Shown: one piece after another, positions 7,994 to 14,839 of the stretch
Layout: every line of letters starts with the position of its first letter
Position numbering within the stretch: position 1 is the first letter of the stretch
Assembly: GCA_017612755.1 (NCBI GenBank)
Contig: JAGAFH010000083.1
Location: forward strand, 1-14,839
Direction: 5' to 3'
Source: Clostridiales bacterium
GTDB lineage: Bacteria > Bacillota > Clostridia > Saccharofermentanales > Saccharofermentanaceae
DNA length: 14,839 bases
Translations under genes and position numbers: made by a program
Notes under the pieces: generated by a model
Seen by the model: the letters and a program-made list of their open reading frames with translations, nothing else
Database searches by the model: none
Told to the model about the DNA's origin: nothing

Positions 7994-8782
7994 TTACTTT
8001 CTGCCTTTCACTGCCTCGAAAACGATTATCCCGCAGGCAACTGCCGCATTAAGACTGTTTACCTTACCCGCCATGGGTATGGAGATAAGGAAATCGCATT
8101 CTTTCCTTACCGAATCCCTCATGCCGTCACCCTCGCTTCCTATTACTATGGCAAGGGGACCTTTGTAGTCGGCAGTGTCATAAGGGATACTTCCTTCAGC
8201 CGCCGTTCCGCATACCCAGAATCCGTTTCTGTCCTTAAGTTCCCTTAAGGTCTGGGCGATATTTGTGACCCTTGCTACGGGGACATATTCGATAGCCCCT
8301 GCAGATGCTTTAGCGACCGCACTGTCCAGACCAATGGATCTGTGCTTGGGGATGACCACTCCGTCAACTCCGGCAGAATCTGCGATCCTTAAGACGGATC
8401 CGAGATTATACGCATCCTTGAGCTCATCCAGGACGATCAGCAAAGGAGCATGACCCTCCTCTTCAGCCTTCTTAAGGATATCGTCTATATCCGTGTATTC
8501 GTGGGATGCTACGGAAGCTATAACTCCCTGGTGGTTATGGGTCTGGCTCATCCTGTCCAGAACATCCCTTCTGCATCTGACCGTTACTATCTTTCTCTCG
8601 GAAGTCTCCTTAAGGATCTTCATGAGAGTGGGATCTAATTTCTTTCCGTCCTTGGGATCCAGGATCCAGATCTTGTTGATCTCCCTGCCGGCATTGATAG
8701 CCTCCAGAACGGCATTTCTGCCCTCCAGCCTGTCGGAAGTAAGCTCCGTCTCTCTTCTCATGTCTTTATCATTATTTCTCAT
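7994..8782 (-). CDS. rlmB: 23S rRNA (guanosine-2'-O-)-methyltransferase RlmB-like (TrmH/SpoU family)
   Basis: SPOUT-class 2'-O-ribose methyltransferase using S-adenosylmethionine. The expected target is the 23S rRNA peptidyl-transferase region (G2251 in E. coli), but SpoU paralogues differ in target. From the ATG at 8782 the product has 262 residues: an N-terminal substrate-binding L30e-like domain (LEGRNAVLEAINAGREI) and the catalytic knot with motif 1 NLGSVLR (126-132), motif 2 IVIGSEGDGM (212-221) and motif 3 IPMAGKVNSLNAAVA (235-249). An upstream in-frame TTG at 8797 is possible, but GAGG sits 9 nt before the ATG, so I prefer the ATG. The start overlaps the mrnC stop by 11 nt. Adjacency to mrnC, cysS and cysE is the usual Firmicutes order. 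Confidence 0.93.
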   Translation of the reverse strand: MRNNDKDMRRETELTSDRLEGRNAVLEAINAGREINKIWILDPKDGKKLDPTLMKILKETSERKIVTVRCRRDVLDRMSQTHNHQGVIASVASHEYTDIDDILKKAEEEGHAPLLIVLDELKDAYNLGSVLRIADSAGVDGVVIPKHRSIGLDSAVAKASAGAIEYVPVARVTNIAQTLRELKDRNGFWVCGTAAEGSIPYDTADYKGPLAIVIGSEGDGMRDSVRKECDFLISIPMAGKVNSLNAAVACGIIVFEAVKGRK

Positions 8783-9176
8783 CGTCAAGGACCTCAAATG
8801 CTCTTTCGATCAGATAATCAAGCCTGCTCTCCCTGTTGTCCAGAAAGAGGAATCCTATAAGTGATTCAAAACCTGTGGCATACATATAGTCTGCGGGGCT
8901 GGCATTCTTGGAAACTGTGGGAGGATTGGAATTCTTACCTCTCCTGAAGTATCCCATCTCCTCCTCGTCCAGTTCTCCTTCAAGAGCCCTTACAGCCTTA
9001 GCCTGGGACGCGGCAGACACATAGTTGATCGTCTTCTTGTGCATCTTCCCGGAATCGGAAGCAGACCTTGATGCCACATGGCACCTGGCGTAAAGCTCAT
9101 AAACGCTGTCGCCTATATAAGCGAGGGCAGATGAGTTTACTTCACGAAGATCTGTGGAAATAAAAGGTATTATCAT
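8772..9176 (-). CDS. mrnC: Mini-ribonuclease III (23S rRNA maturation)
   Basis: Mini-III is an RNase III-type dimeric nuclease without a double-stranded-RNA-binding domain; in Bacillus it trims the stalk of 23S rRNA precursors. The 134 residues match the family size. ALAYIGDSVYELYAR carries the catalytic Asp23, RRGKNS (78-83) and the NAS-ADYMYATGFESLIG stretch follow, and Glu104 is the expected second metal ligand. The ATG at 9176 overlaps the cysS stop (ATGA), with GGAG 5 nt upstream. Its place between cysS and rlmB is conserved in Firmicutes, linking 23S processing and 23S methylation in one transcript. Confidence 0.94.
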   Translation of the reverse strand: MIIPFISTDLREVNSSALAYIGDSVYELYARCHVASRSASDSGKMHKKTINYVSAASQAKAVRALEGELDEEEMGYFRRGKNSNPPTVSKNASPADYMYATGFESLIGFLFLDNRESRLDYLIERAFEVLDDEK

Positions 9177-10582
9177 ATCTTCTCCACCTGGGGACCGTTA
9201 GGGGTATCCTTGACAGAATATCCTTTCGATGTGATAAGATCCCTGATCCTGTCAGCCTCGGCAAAGTTCTTTTCCTTCTTGGCAGCAGCTCTCTGATCCA
9301 CAAGATCCATGATCTCCTCAGGGATCTCCTCCGGGTCTTCCCCGATATCAAGTCCCAGGACATCCGTTATCTCAGTAAGCTTATCCAGGGCATTTTTGAG
9401 GGATGCTTTTGATGCCTTGGAATCGATGGCAGTATTGGCTGCTTTGACAAGGCCGAAGATATCGGTGATGGCATCAGCCGTATTAAGATCGTCATCCATA
9501 TGGGCAATAAAGGAATCAACGCTTTCCCTGACTGCATCATCAAGGACTTTTGAAGCCTCTTCGTTTGATCCTTCGTAAGAATCGCTGGAAAGAGCAAACT
9601 TAAGATTGGAAGCACTGGTGGAGATCCTCTGAAGTCCTGTCTGGGAGGCTCTCAAAAGCTCATCCGAGAAATTGATAGGCATCCTGTAATGACCGGAAAG
9701 GATAAAGAACCTGATGACCTTATAAGGGAAGTGCTTAACGATATCCCTGATGGTGAAAAAGTTGCCTAAAGACTTACTCATCTTCTCGCCGTCAACATTT
9801 ACGAATGCATTATGCACCCAGTAGTTGGCAAGGGTACAGCCGTTGGCAGCCTCGCTCTGGGCAATCTCGTTTTCGTGGTGGGGGAAGATAAGATCCTGTC
9901 CGCCGCCGTGGATATCGATAGTATCACCCAGGTGCTTCTTGATCATGGCAGAGCACTCGATGTGCCAGCCGGGTCTTCCCTCTCCCCAGGGGGAATTCCA
10001 GGAGGGTTCTCCCTCTTTCTTGAACTTCCAGAGAGCAAAATCCCCGGGATTCTTCTTACCGTCATAGGAAGCCTTTCTCTCACCTCCGCCGGGGTTTAGA
10101 TCCTCCAGATTATAATGGGAAAGCTTTCCGTAATCTTCCTTCTTTGTTACGTCGTAATAGACACCGTCACCTTCGATAACATAAGCGATGCCCTTGTCGT
10201 AAAGAGCCTTTACTATACCGATGATGGCACCGATGGACTCGGTAGCTCTGGGCTGGTATGTGGGCCTTTTGCAGTTAAGGCCGTCAGCGTCGATGTAATA
10301 CTCCTTGATATATCTTTCGGCGACATCCTTGACCGTAACTCCCTCTTCGTTAGCACGTTTGATCATCTTATCGTCGATATCGGTAAAGTTCTGGCAGAAT
10401 TCAACTTCGTAGCCCCTGTATTCAAGATATCTTCTCAAGGTATCGAAGGTTACGAAAGGCCTGGCATTCCCAAGGTGGAAATAGTTATAGACCGTAGGTC
10501 CGCAGGCATACATCTTTACCTTACCCTCTTCTATGGAAACAAAGTCCTCCTTATATCTTGTGAGCGTGTTGAATAATTTCAT
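9173..10582 (-). CDS. cysS: Cysteinyl-tRNA synthetase
   Basis: Class I aminoacyl-tRNA synthetase that charges tRNA-Cys. The 469 residues match the family length. The HIGH motif appears as HLGN (36-39) after YACGPTVYNYF with zinc ligand Cys27. The other zinc-site elements GWHIECSAM and IFPHHENE follow, and KMSKS lies at 267-271 before LGNFFTIRDIV. The C-terminal helical anticodon-binding region ends in the typical AEADRIRDLITSKGYSVKDTPNGPQ. The ATG shares one base with the cysE stop (TGATG), with GAGG about 10 nt upstream. Placement behind cysE couples cysteine synthesis with its use in translation. Confidence 0.97.
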   Translation of the reverse strand: MKLFNTLTRYKEDFVSIEEGKVKMYACGPTVYNYFHLGNARPFVTFDTLRRYLEYRGYEVEFCQNFTDIDDKMIKRANEEGVTVKDVAERYIKEYYIDADGLNCKRPTYQPRATESIGAIIGIVKALYDKGIAYVIEGDGVYYDVTKKEDYGKLSHYNLEDLNPGGGERKASYDGKKNPGDFALWKFKKEGEPSWNSPWGEGRPGWHIECSAMIKKHLGDTIDIHGGGQDLIFPHHENEIAQSEAANGCTLANYWVHNAFVNVDGEKMSKSLGNFFTIRDIVKHFPYKVIRFFILSGHYRMPINFSDELLRASQTGLQRISTSASNLKFALSSDSYEGSNEEASKVLDDAVRESVDSFIAHMDDDLNTADAITDIFGLVKAANTAIDSKASKASLKNALDKLTEITDVLGLDIGEDPEEIPEEIMDLVDQRAAAKKEKNFAEADRIRDLITSKGYSVKDTPNGPQVEKI

Positions 10583-11256
10583 CAGTTCTTATCCTCTTTC
10601 TTCATTTTTTCCAGTTCCATGGTAAGTTCCGTAAGTCTTCCCTGCATCTGGTTAACTGTATTGCAAAGACTCTGAAGTTCTGTCTCTACAGGGTCATCAT
10701 TAAGTGCATGGTCAAGTTCCTCGGCATGTGAGAGGCTTCTCTCTCCGTCTATCTTTACGACCTTGCCCGGAACGCCCACCACAGTAGCTCCGTCAGGAAC
10801 ATCGTGGATAATGACCGCATTGGCTCCTATAAGAACATCATCGCCTACCGTGATAGGTCCTAAGAGCTTAGCTCCGGCGCCAACGAGCACATTGTCCCCG
10901 ATAGTGGGATGTCTCTTCTCGCCCTTGGCATGTCCTCTACCGCCTAACGTAACGTTGTGATAGATGGTACAGTTATTTCCGATAACGGCAGTCTCGCCGA
11001 TGACGATACCCATACCGTGATCGATAAAAAGGCCGTCTCCGATAGTCGCCCCCGGATGGATCTCGATACCCGTCCAGAACCTGGCGGCCTGGGAATTCCA
11101 TCTGGCAAGAGCATAGAGCTTGTGCCTGTAGAGGAAGTGGCTGACCTTATGGTAAACAAGGGCATGAAAACCGGAATACAGCAAAATAACACCGACTACT
11201 CCACGAGCAGCCGGATCGCGCCTTGCGATCTGTTTTGCATCATTAATTAAGCCCAA
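10582..11256 (-). CDS. cysE: Serine O-acetyltransferase (EpsC-type, short N-terminus)
   Basis: Makes O-acetylserine from serine and acetyl-CoA, the first committed step of cysteine synthesis. The 224 residues carry RDPAARG near the N-terminus (14-20), as in the short Firmicutes form. A left-handed hexapeptide beta-helix follows, with the Asp79-His80 pair and His100 of the active site (FIDHGMGIVIGE, TIYHNVTLGG) and the closing VVGVPGKVV. Residues about 180-224 form a charged helical tail with heptad-like leucines, possibly a coiled coil for oligomerisation or for contact with CysK; this is inference. The start is TTG at 11256, supported by GGAG 6 nt upstream; the nearby ATG is out of frame. 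The gene begins about 33 nt after the 6S-like RNA, and no T-box is visible. Confidence 0.94.
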   Translation of the reverse strand: MGLINDAKQIARRDPAARGVVGVILLYSGFHALVYHKVSHFLYRHKLYALARWNSQAARFWTGIEIHPGATIGDGLFIDHGMGIVIGETAVIGNNCTIYHNVTLGGRGHAKGEKRHPTIGDNVLVGAGAKLLGPITVGDDVLIGANAVIIHDVPDGATVVGVPGKVVKIDGERSLSHAEELDHALNDDPVETELQSLCNTVNQMQGRLTELTMELEKMKKEDKN

Positions 11257-11288
11257 AAACTACTCCATTCTTTTTAAGGCATAAAGAA

Positions 11289-11445
11289 CCTGAAATGAAT
11301 GACCCTGTTTGACACCCCGAATTCTCCAGGGCGGTACCCTGCAACGAAGTTCAGTCTTCCAATTAAAAAGGCCTGACCTACATCCGCCGACCCGGGTTCC
11401 ATTTTACGTCATGAAGGTTCAACATAGGACTCACCCACCTCAGGC
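11289..11445 (-). ncRNA. ssrS: Putative 6S RNA (ssrS-like)
   Basis: About 157 nt on the minus strand starting 7-8 nt after a consensus -10. The ends form a long closing stem: 11444-11419 pairs with 11289-11312, first as CCTGAGGTG with CATTTCAGG, then UGA/UCA, UCC/GGG and UGUUGA/UCAAACA with small bulges. Inside is a mostly unpaired region, then an apical arm 11387-11341 (GCGG/UUGC, UCAG/CUGA, CUUUU/GGAAG, 5-nt loop). A small hairpin CAGGG-CCCTG at 11341-11327 lies on the 3' side of the bubble. Long closing stem, central bubble and apical stem are the layout of 6S RNA, which mimics an open promoter and binds sigma-A RNA polymerase. It is somewhat shorter than the usual 180-200 nt, and I identify it by fold rather than by sequence identity. 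A TTCTTT run directly follows the closing stem. Confidence 0.6.
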
Positions 11446-11452
11446 TACTTAT

Positions 11453-11481
11453 ATTATATATAATAATGCGGGAAATTCCAA
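11453..11481 (-). promoter_or_regulatory. Strong sigma-A promoter of the 6S-like RNA
   Basis: Minus strand: -35 TTGGAA (11481-11476), exactly 17 nt spacer, perfect -10 TATAAT (11458-11453). The predicted start is A11446 or G11445. It begins only 17 bp after the comF stop, so transcripts from comF also run through. It may also supply cysE transcription by read-through. Confidence 0.72.
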
Positions 11482-11497
11482 CTTTATGCGAAAATTC

Positions 11498-12199
11498 TTA
11501 ATATAACTCCGCATTTCTGCTGGCCCTGTTGCCGCATACGGCAGCACAGACCACCTCTCCTGCACCGTGTTCCATAAGAACGGAAGCTGCTTCATGAAGC
11601 GTATTACCGGTAGTCGCCACATCGTCTGCCAGAAGTATCTTCAGCCCGTCCAGGACTATATTTCCCGGCACTTCAAATGCGCCATGTATATTCAGGGCCC
11701 GGTTTTCGCTCTCTGTCTGCCTCATCGTATCGGTCCTTCTTATCAGGACTCCTTCCCAAAAAGGAATACCCAGGACTTCAGCCGTTGCTTCCGCGATGAC
11801 CGCCGCCTGGTCGTACCCTCTCTCCTTCAACCTTTTAGCAGACAGGGGGATGTGTACCACCGCATCAAATGATGCTCCGTCAGATCTGAGGTGCATTCCC
11901 AGCAAAGTTCCGAGAAAACCTCCGATATCAGAACAGGAACCAAACTTAAGCCTGTTTACGGCCTTTCTCATCACATCGTCATAGGGATAAGGTATGTAGA
12001 GGATAAGCCCCGGTACCGGATCTCCAGAAAAGGGCTCCTGAAGACAGGGGGAAAAACGTCTTTCCTTCTCCAGGGGGATCATTTCCGAAAGACACCTTTT
12101 ACAGACAGCATATCCTTTGATCCTGTTGTCTGTAGAGCCACCGCATATAAGGCAGTTTGCGGGAAACAAGATATCAGTTGCGTCCTTCAAGATCCCCAT
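11498..12199 (-). CDS. comF: ComF family protein (amidophosphoribosyltransferase-like)
   Basis: ComF proteins combine a zinc finger with a phosphoribosyltransferase fold and take part in DNA uptake during competence; in non-competent bacteria the role is unclear. The 233 residues show a zinc-binding Cys16-X2-Cys19 and Cys33-X2-Cys36 pair. Then come the family motifs RLKERGYDQA (123-132), RRTDTMRQTESENR (154-167) and the PRPP-binding loop LLADDVATTGNT (189-200). The length is normal. The ATG at 12199 overlaps the recD2 coding end by 13 nt, so the two are co-transcribed. The pairing of a DNA helicase with ComF fits a role in handling incoming or single-stranded DNA, but that is context only. 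Confidence 0.92.
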   Translation of the reverse strand: MGILKDATDILFPANCLICGGSTDNRIKGYAVCKRCLSEMIPLEKERRFSPCLQEPFSGDPVPGLILYIPYPYDDVMRKAVNRLKFGSCSDIGGFLGTLLGMHLRSDGASFDAVVHIPLSAKRLKERGYDQAAVIAEATAEVLGIPFWEGVLIRRTDTMRQTESENRALNIHGAFEVPGNIVLDGLKILLADDVATTGNTLHEAASVLMEHGAGEVVCAAVCGNRASRNAELY

Positions 12200-14502
12200 A
12201 AGCCGTATCTTTTCTCCAGAAGAGCCAGAAAGTCTTTAAGGGATGTATCCCTTTCATCATCCCCCCTGCTCTTTATCATCCTGGAAAGGTTATTTCCCGA
12301 ATAGACGATGCTGACATTCTTCTTCCCTCTCGTGACCGCTGTATAGAGTATCTTTGAGGAAAAGAGCTTATAGTTCATCTTTCCAAGGGCGATGATAACG
12401 TTATCGAACTCGCAGCCCTGGGCCTTATGTACTGTCATGGCATAGGAAAGATCTATATCTTCCAGCATCTTTCTGTCGTATATGACGGTCTTCCCGTCGT
12501 CGAAAAGGATACTGCAGGTGCCAAGGAGAAAATCACCCTTGATCACCTGACCGATCTCGCCGTTAAAGACACCCGTCCGGGTCTCCATGACAGCGGGATC
12601 AAAATACTCGATGGAATAGTTATTCTTTATCTGCATTACCCGGTCACCGGGATGAAGGGTAAGGTCTTTTCCTGCTCTTATATGATCGGCGTCTTTTTCC
12701 TTCATCAGTTCCTGCAGTTCTCCGTTTAAGGATACGGTCCCAAGAAGATTCTGTTTTGTAGGAGATAAGATCACAAGATCCTCGCCCTTTTCTTTCAACG
12801 CAAGTTCCTTGACGGTCTTCAGGGCCTCTTCGTCAGTATCTTCCCTTATTATCCTGAAATCCGTGTCGTTTCCTACAAGATCCTCTCCTCTTAAGATCCT
12901 TACCGCATTAGATGCAATGGAACTTTCATCAGACTGTCTGAATACATACTCCAGCTTTACCTTCGGGACAGATCCGCAGGAGATAAGATCGGAAAGGACA
13001 TTACCCGGACCAACGGAGGGCAGCTGGTCGGGATCCCCTATGAGTATAAGGGAAGAATCGGGCTTTATGGCCTTAAGGAGAAGATCGAAAAGAAGTGTGT
13101 CCACCATAGAAGATTCGTCCACGATTATTACCCTTGCATCAATGGGATCGTTACTGTTTTTTCCTACGAAAAAATCTTCACATTCATCAGGACCCCTCTT
13201 TATCTCCAGGAGCCTGTGGATAGTGGACGCCTTGACTCCGGAAGCCTCCGAAAGCCTCTTGGCTGCTCTTCCGGTGGGAGCGCAGAAACAGCAGGATATC
13301 TTCTCTTTTTTTAGGTGCTCAGCCAGTATCCTGGTAATGGTGGTCTTTCCGGTTCCCGGCCCACCCGTGACAATGGCTATGGGACTATAAAGGCAAAGAT
13401 AGACCGCATCGAGCTGCCGTTCCGATAAAGACAGACCGGCCTGCTCTGCAACAGCTCTGATCTTCTTATCGGCTTTCTTTCTGTCCGGGAGGACAGAGCC
13501 TGCTTCGAGGAATCCGCCGATCTCCTTTTTTATGGAAGCTTCCGCTGCAAAATATCTCTTATGGGCCATAAAGGATCCCTCATCACTTTCATCGCAGCCT
13601 TCGCATCTTCCGTCAATAAACCTGTAGACAACTATCCTTTTATTCCTGACCGCTTCCCTTACCGCCTTTTCATAAACGGGATCCAGTAGGCCTTCATCTT
13701 CCGGCAGACCGTTGGAGTCCTTAAGAAGCCTTATTGTCTTTTCCTTTATGATCTTTGGATCGAACCTAGTATTTCCCGTAGCTATATGTTCCCTGGTGAT
13801 CACATATTCTATTGCGCCTTCAAAACGCAGCGGATCAGCCTTATCGGAACCGAAGGAACGGGCAAGTCTTTCACATGTATCAAAACCTATGCCACTGCAT
13901 CTTATCAGAAGATACGGATCTGTCTTTACCGTTACTGCCGCTTCCCTGCCAAACATCTCACAAGCTGATTCAGACTGGGCTTTTGAAAGCCCCAGGATAC
14001 GAAGTTCGTACAGAAGCCTCAGATGGTCTTCATCACCTTCTATCTGAAGGGCGATCTCGCAGGCTCTTGAAAAAGACAGTCCCTGTATCCTTTTTGCTGC
14101 TGCTTCAGGATCCTCCAGCAGAAGATCAAGGGAATCCCTTCCGAACTCACCGGCGATCTTAACGGAAAGGCTCTCACCTATGCCTTTGATATTGTCTTCG
14201 AGGAAAGATGCGATATAAGCTGTTTCAGAATTACTGCTCTCAACTGCAGTTATGGAAGAAGCATCGATCTGTAAAGTCCCTTTGTACACAGTTATCACTC
14301 CCGACACTTCATACTCTGCCTCAGGGATGATATCGGAATCAAATCTTCCTTTTACTGAGATATTATCCTTACACAGGAAAATAACAAAACCGTTGTTGCC
14401 GTAGATCTGCTTTGCGGCAACAACGATCCTGCCTTTAACTCTCTCTCCGATATTGTCTTTCGTTATCTCCGAAAGACCGGTATCGATATCTTTATCAGAC
14501 AC
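12187..14502 (-). CDS. recD2: RecD2-type ATP-dependent DNA helicase (YrrC family)
   Basis: Superfamily 1B 5'-to-3' DNA helicase related to the alpha subunit of exodeoxyribonuclease V but acting without RecBC, linked to repair and replication-fork maintenance. The 771 residues match the family (about 720-800). An N-terminal OB-like domain ([19 protein letters not shown]) is followed by helix-hairpin-helix segments (about 95-215: [39 protein letters not shown]). The helicase core has Walker A GGPGTGKT at 380-387, [11 protein letters not shown], the DE pair at 462-463 in [42 protein letters not shown] and [14 protein letters not shown]. The start is GTG at 14502, overlapping the metK stop by 8 nt, with AAGGAAG upstream. 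It is translationally chained between metK and comF. Confidence 0.95.
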   Translation of the reverse strand: MSDKDIDTGLSEITKDNIGERVKGRIVVAAKQIYGNNGFVIFLCKDNISVKGRFDSDIIPEAEYEVSGVITVYKGTLQIDASSITAVESSNSETAYIASFLEDNIKGIGESLSVKIAGEFGRDSLDLLLEDPEAAAKRIQGLSFSRACEIALQIEGDEDHLRLLYELRILGLSKAQSESACEMFGREAAVTVKTDPYLLIRCSGIGFDTCERLARSFGSDKADPLRFEGAIEYVITREHIATGNTRFDPKIIKEKTIRLLKDSNGLPEDEGLLDPVYEKAVREAVRNKRIVVYRFIDGRCEGCDESDEGSFMAHKRYFAAEASIKKEIGGFLEAGSVLPDRKKADKKIRAVAEQAGLSLSERQLDAVYLCLYSPIAIVTGGPGTGKTTITRILAEHLKKEKISCCFCAPTGRAAKRLSEASGVKASTIHRLLEIKRGPDECEDFFVGKNSNDPIDARVIIVDESSMVDTLLFDLLLKAIKPDSSLILIGDPDQLPSVGPGNVLSDLISCGSVPKVKLEYVFRQSDESSIASNAVRILRGEDLVGNDTDFRIIREDTDEEALKTVKELALKEKGEDLVILSPTKQNLLGTVSLNGELQELMKEKDADHIRAGKDLTLHPGDRVMQIKNNYSIEYFDPAVMETRTGVFNGEIGQVIKGDFLLGTCSILFDDGKTVIYDRKMLEDIDLSYAMTVHKAQGCEFDNVIIALGKMNYKLFSSKILYTAVTRGKKNVSIVYSGNNLSRMIKSRGDDERDTSLKDFLALLEKRYGLWGS

Positions 14503-14839
14503 CTGCTTCCTTTCTTATGAGATCTGCCTTGTCAGTCTTCTCCCAGGGGAATCCCTGATCTTCTCTTCCGAAGTGACCGTACGCGGCAGTCTTCGCATAG
14601 ATCGGCCTTTGAAGGTCAAGATCCCTGATGATGGCCGCGGGTCTTAAGTCAAAGAGCTTTCTGACGATGGAAGATATCTCACTGTCATCTATCTTTCCTG
14701 TATCAAATGTATCGACCATTATCGATACGGGATGTGCAACACCTATTGCATAGGCAAGCTGGACCTCACACTCGGAAGCAATGCCGGAAGCCACGATATT
14801 CTTTGCGATATATCTGGCTGCATATGCCGCAGATCTGTC
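14495..14839 (-). CDS. metK: S-adenosylmethionine synthetase, C-terminal part (5' end beyond window)
   Basis: The last 114 residues of MetK, which makes S-adenosylmethionine from methionine and ATP. The reading frame is open through the right edge, starting [19 protein letters not shown]. It continues with the conserved [24 protein letters not shown] and ends with the family-typical [29 protein letters not shown]. The tail is short after that, as usual. The preceding two thirds of the gene (ATP and methionine sites) are outside the window. Its stop overlaps the recD2 GTG. Its product is the cofactor used by RlmB further along the same strand, though this may be coincidence. Confidence 0.96.
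   Translation of the reverse strand, partial: DRSAAYAARYIAKNIVASGIASECEVQLAYAIGVAHPVSIMVDTFDTGKIDDSEISSIVRKLFDLRPAAIIRDLDLQRPIYAKTAAYGHFGREDQGFPWEKTDKADLIRKEAGV

Noticed and set aside
8783..8797. TTG start of rlmB at 8797
   Set aside because: The ATG at 8782 has GAGG at proper spacing and fits the family N-terminus better.
10115..10576. Plus-strand open frame of 153 codons opposite cysS
   Set aside because: Antisense shadow of an unambiguous synthetase gene, with no domain pattern or start context.
11289..11445. T-box riboswitch for cysE-cysS suggested by GGTACCGCC in the leader
   Set aside because: The conserved TGGN that pairs with the tRNA end is missing (sequence reads AGGGTACCGCC), no terminator precedes cysE, and the ends pair in a long closing stem, which fits 6S better.
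11289..11445. SRP RNA or tmRNA in the same interval
   Set aside because: The SRP helix 8 core (GTCAGG...GGAAGGNAGCAGC) is absent, and there is no tRNA-like end or tag reading frame.

Overview
The window looks like chromosomal DNA from a low-to-mid GC Gram-positive anaerobe of the class Clostridia. Lachnospiraceae or a Saccharofermentans-like group is possible, but the family is a guess. The grounds are the Firmicutes-type cysE-cysS-mrnC-rlmB block, a tig-clpX pair, a RecD2-type helicase next to comF, frequent ATA and AGA/AGG codons, GGAG-type ribosome binding sites and lipoproteins with Gram-positive-style signals. Nearly everything lies on the minus strand and is housekeeping. There are no transposases, phage genes, CRISPR arrays or restriction systems.

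In minus-strand transcription order (high to low coordinates), the window opens inside metK (S-adenosylmethionine synthetase). metK is followed with short overlaps by recD2 (DNA helicase) and comF (phosphoribosyltransferase-like competence protein). Just beyond comF there is a strong consensus promoter and a roughly 157-nt structured RNA whose fold (long closing stem, central bubble, apical arm) resembles 6S RNA. Only about 33 nt later starts cysE, then cysS, mrnC and rlmB, all overlapping. They make cysteine, charge tRNA-Cys and process or modify 23S rRNA. Five bases after rlmB begins an unusual pair of overlapping lipoprotein genes. The first is an 804-residue protein with an N-terminal stalk, two probable Ig-like modules and a C-terminal sugar-ABC-type solute-binding domain, but no permease beside it. 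The second is a 421-residue lipoprotein of unknown function.

That minus-strand unit ends convergently, overlapping by 15 bp the only confident plus-strand gene, a CX5R tyrosine/dual-specificity phosphatase. The phosphatase gene is divergent from a tRNA-Arg(ACG) gene, and their probable promoters overlap at the -35 elements. After the tRNA and its hairpin terminator come a small isochorismatase/nicotinamidase-type hydrolase, trigger factor (tig) with its own extended -10 promoter and terminator, and clpX, which runs off the left edge almost complete. No clpP lies between tig and clpX.

The most interesting parts are the 6S-like RNA placed as a leader to cysE, and the orphan multi-domain solute-binding lipoprotein with its partner at the tail of a translation/RNA-maturation gene string. 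I see no clearly new defence or mobile system.
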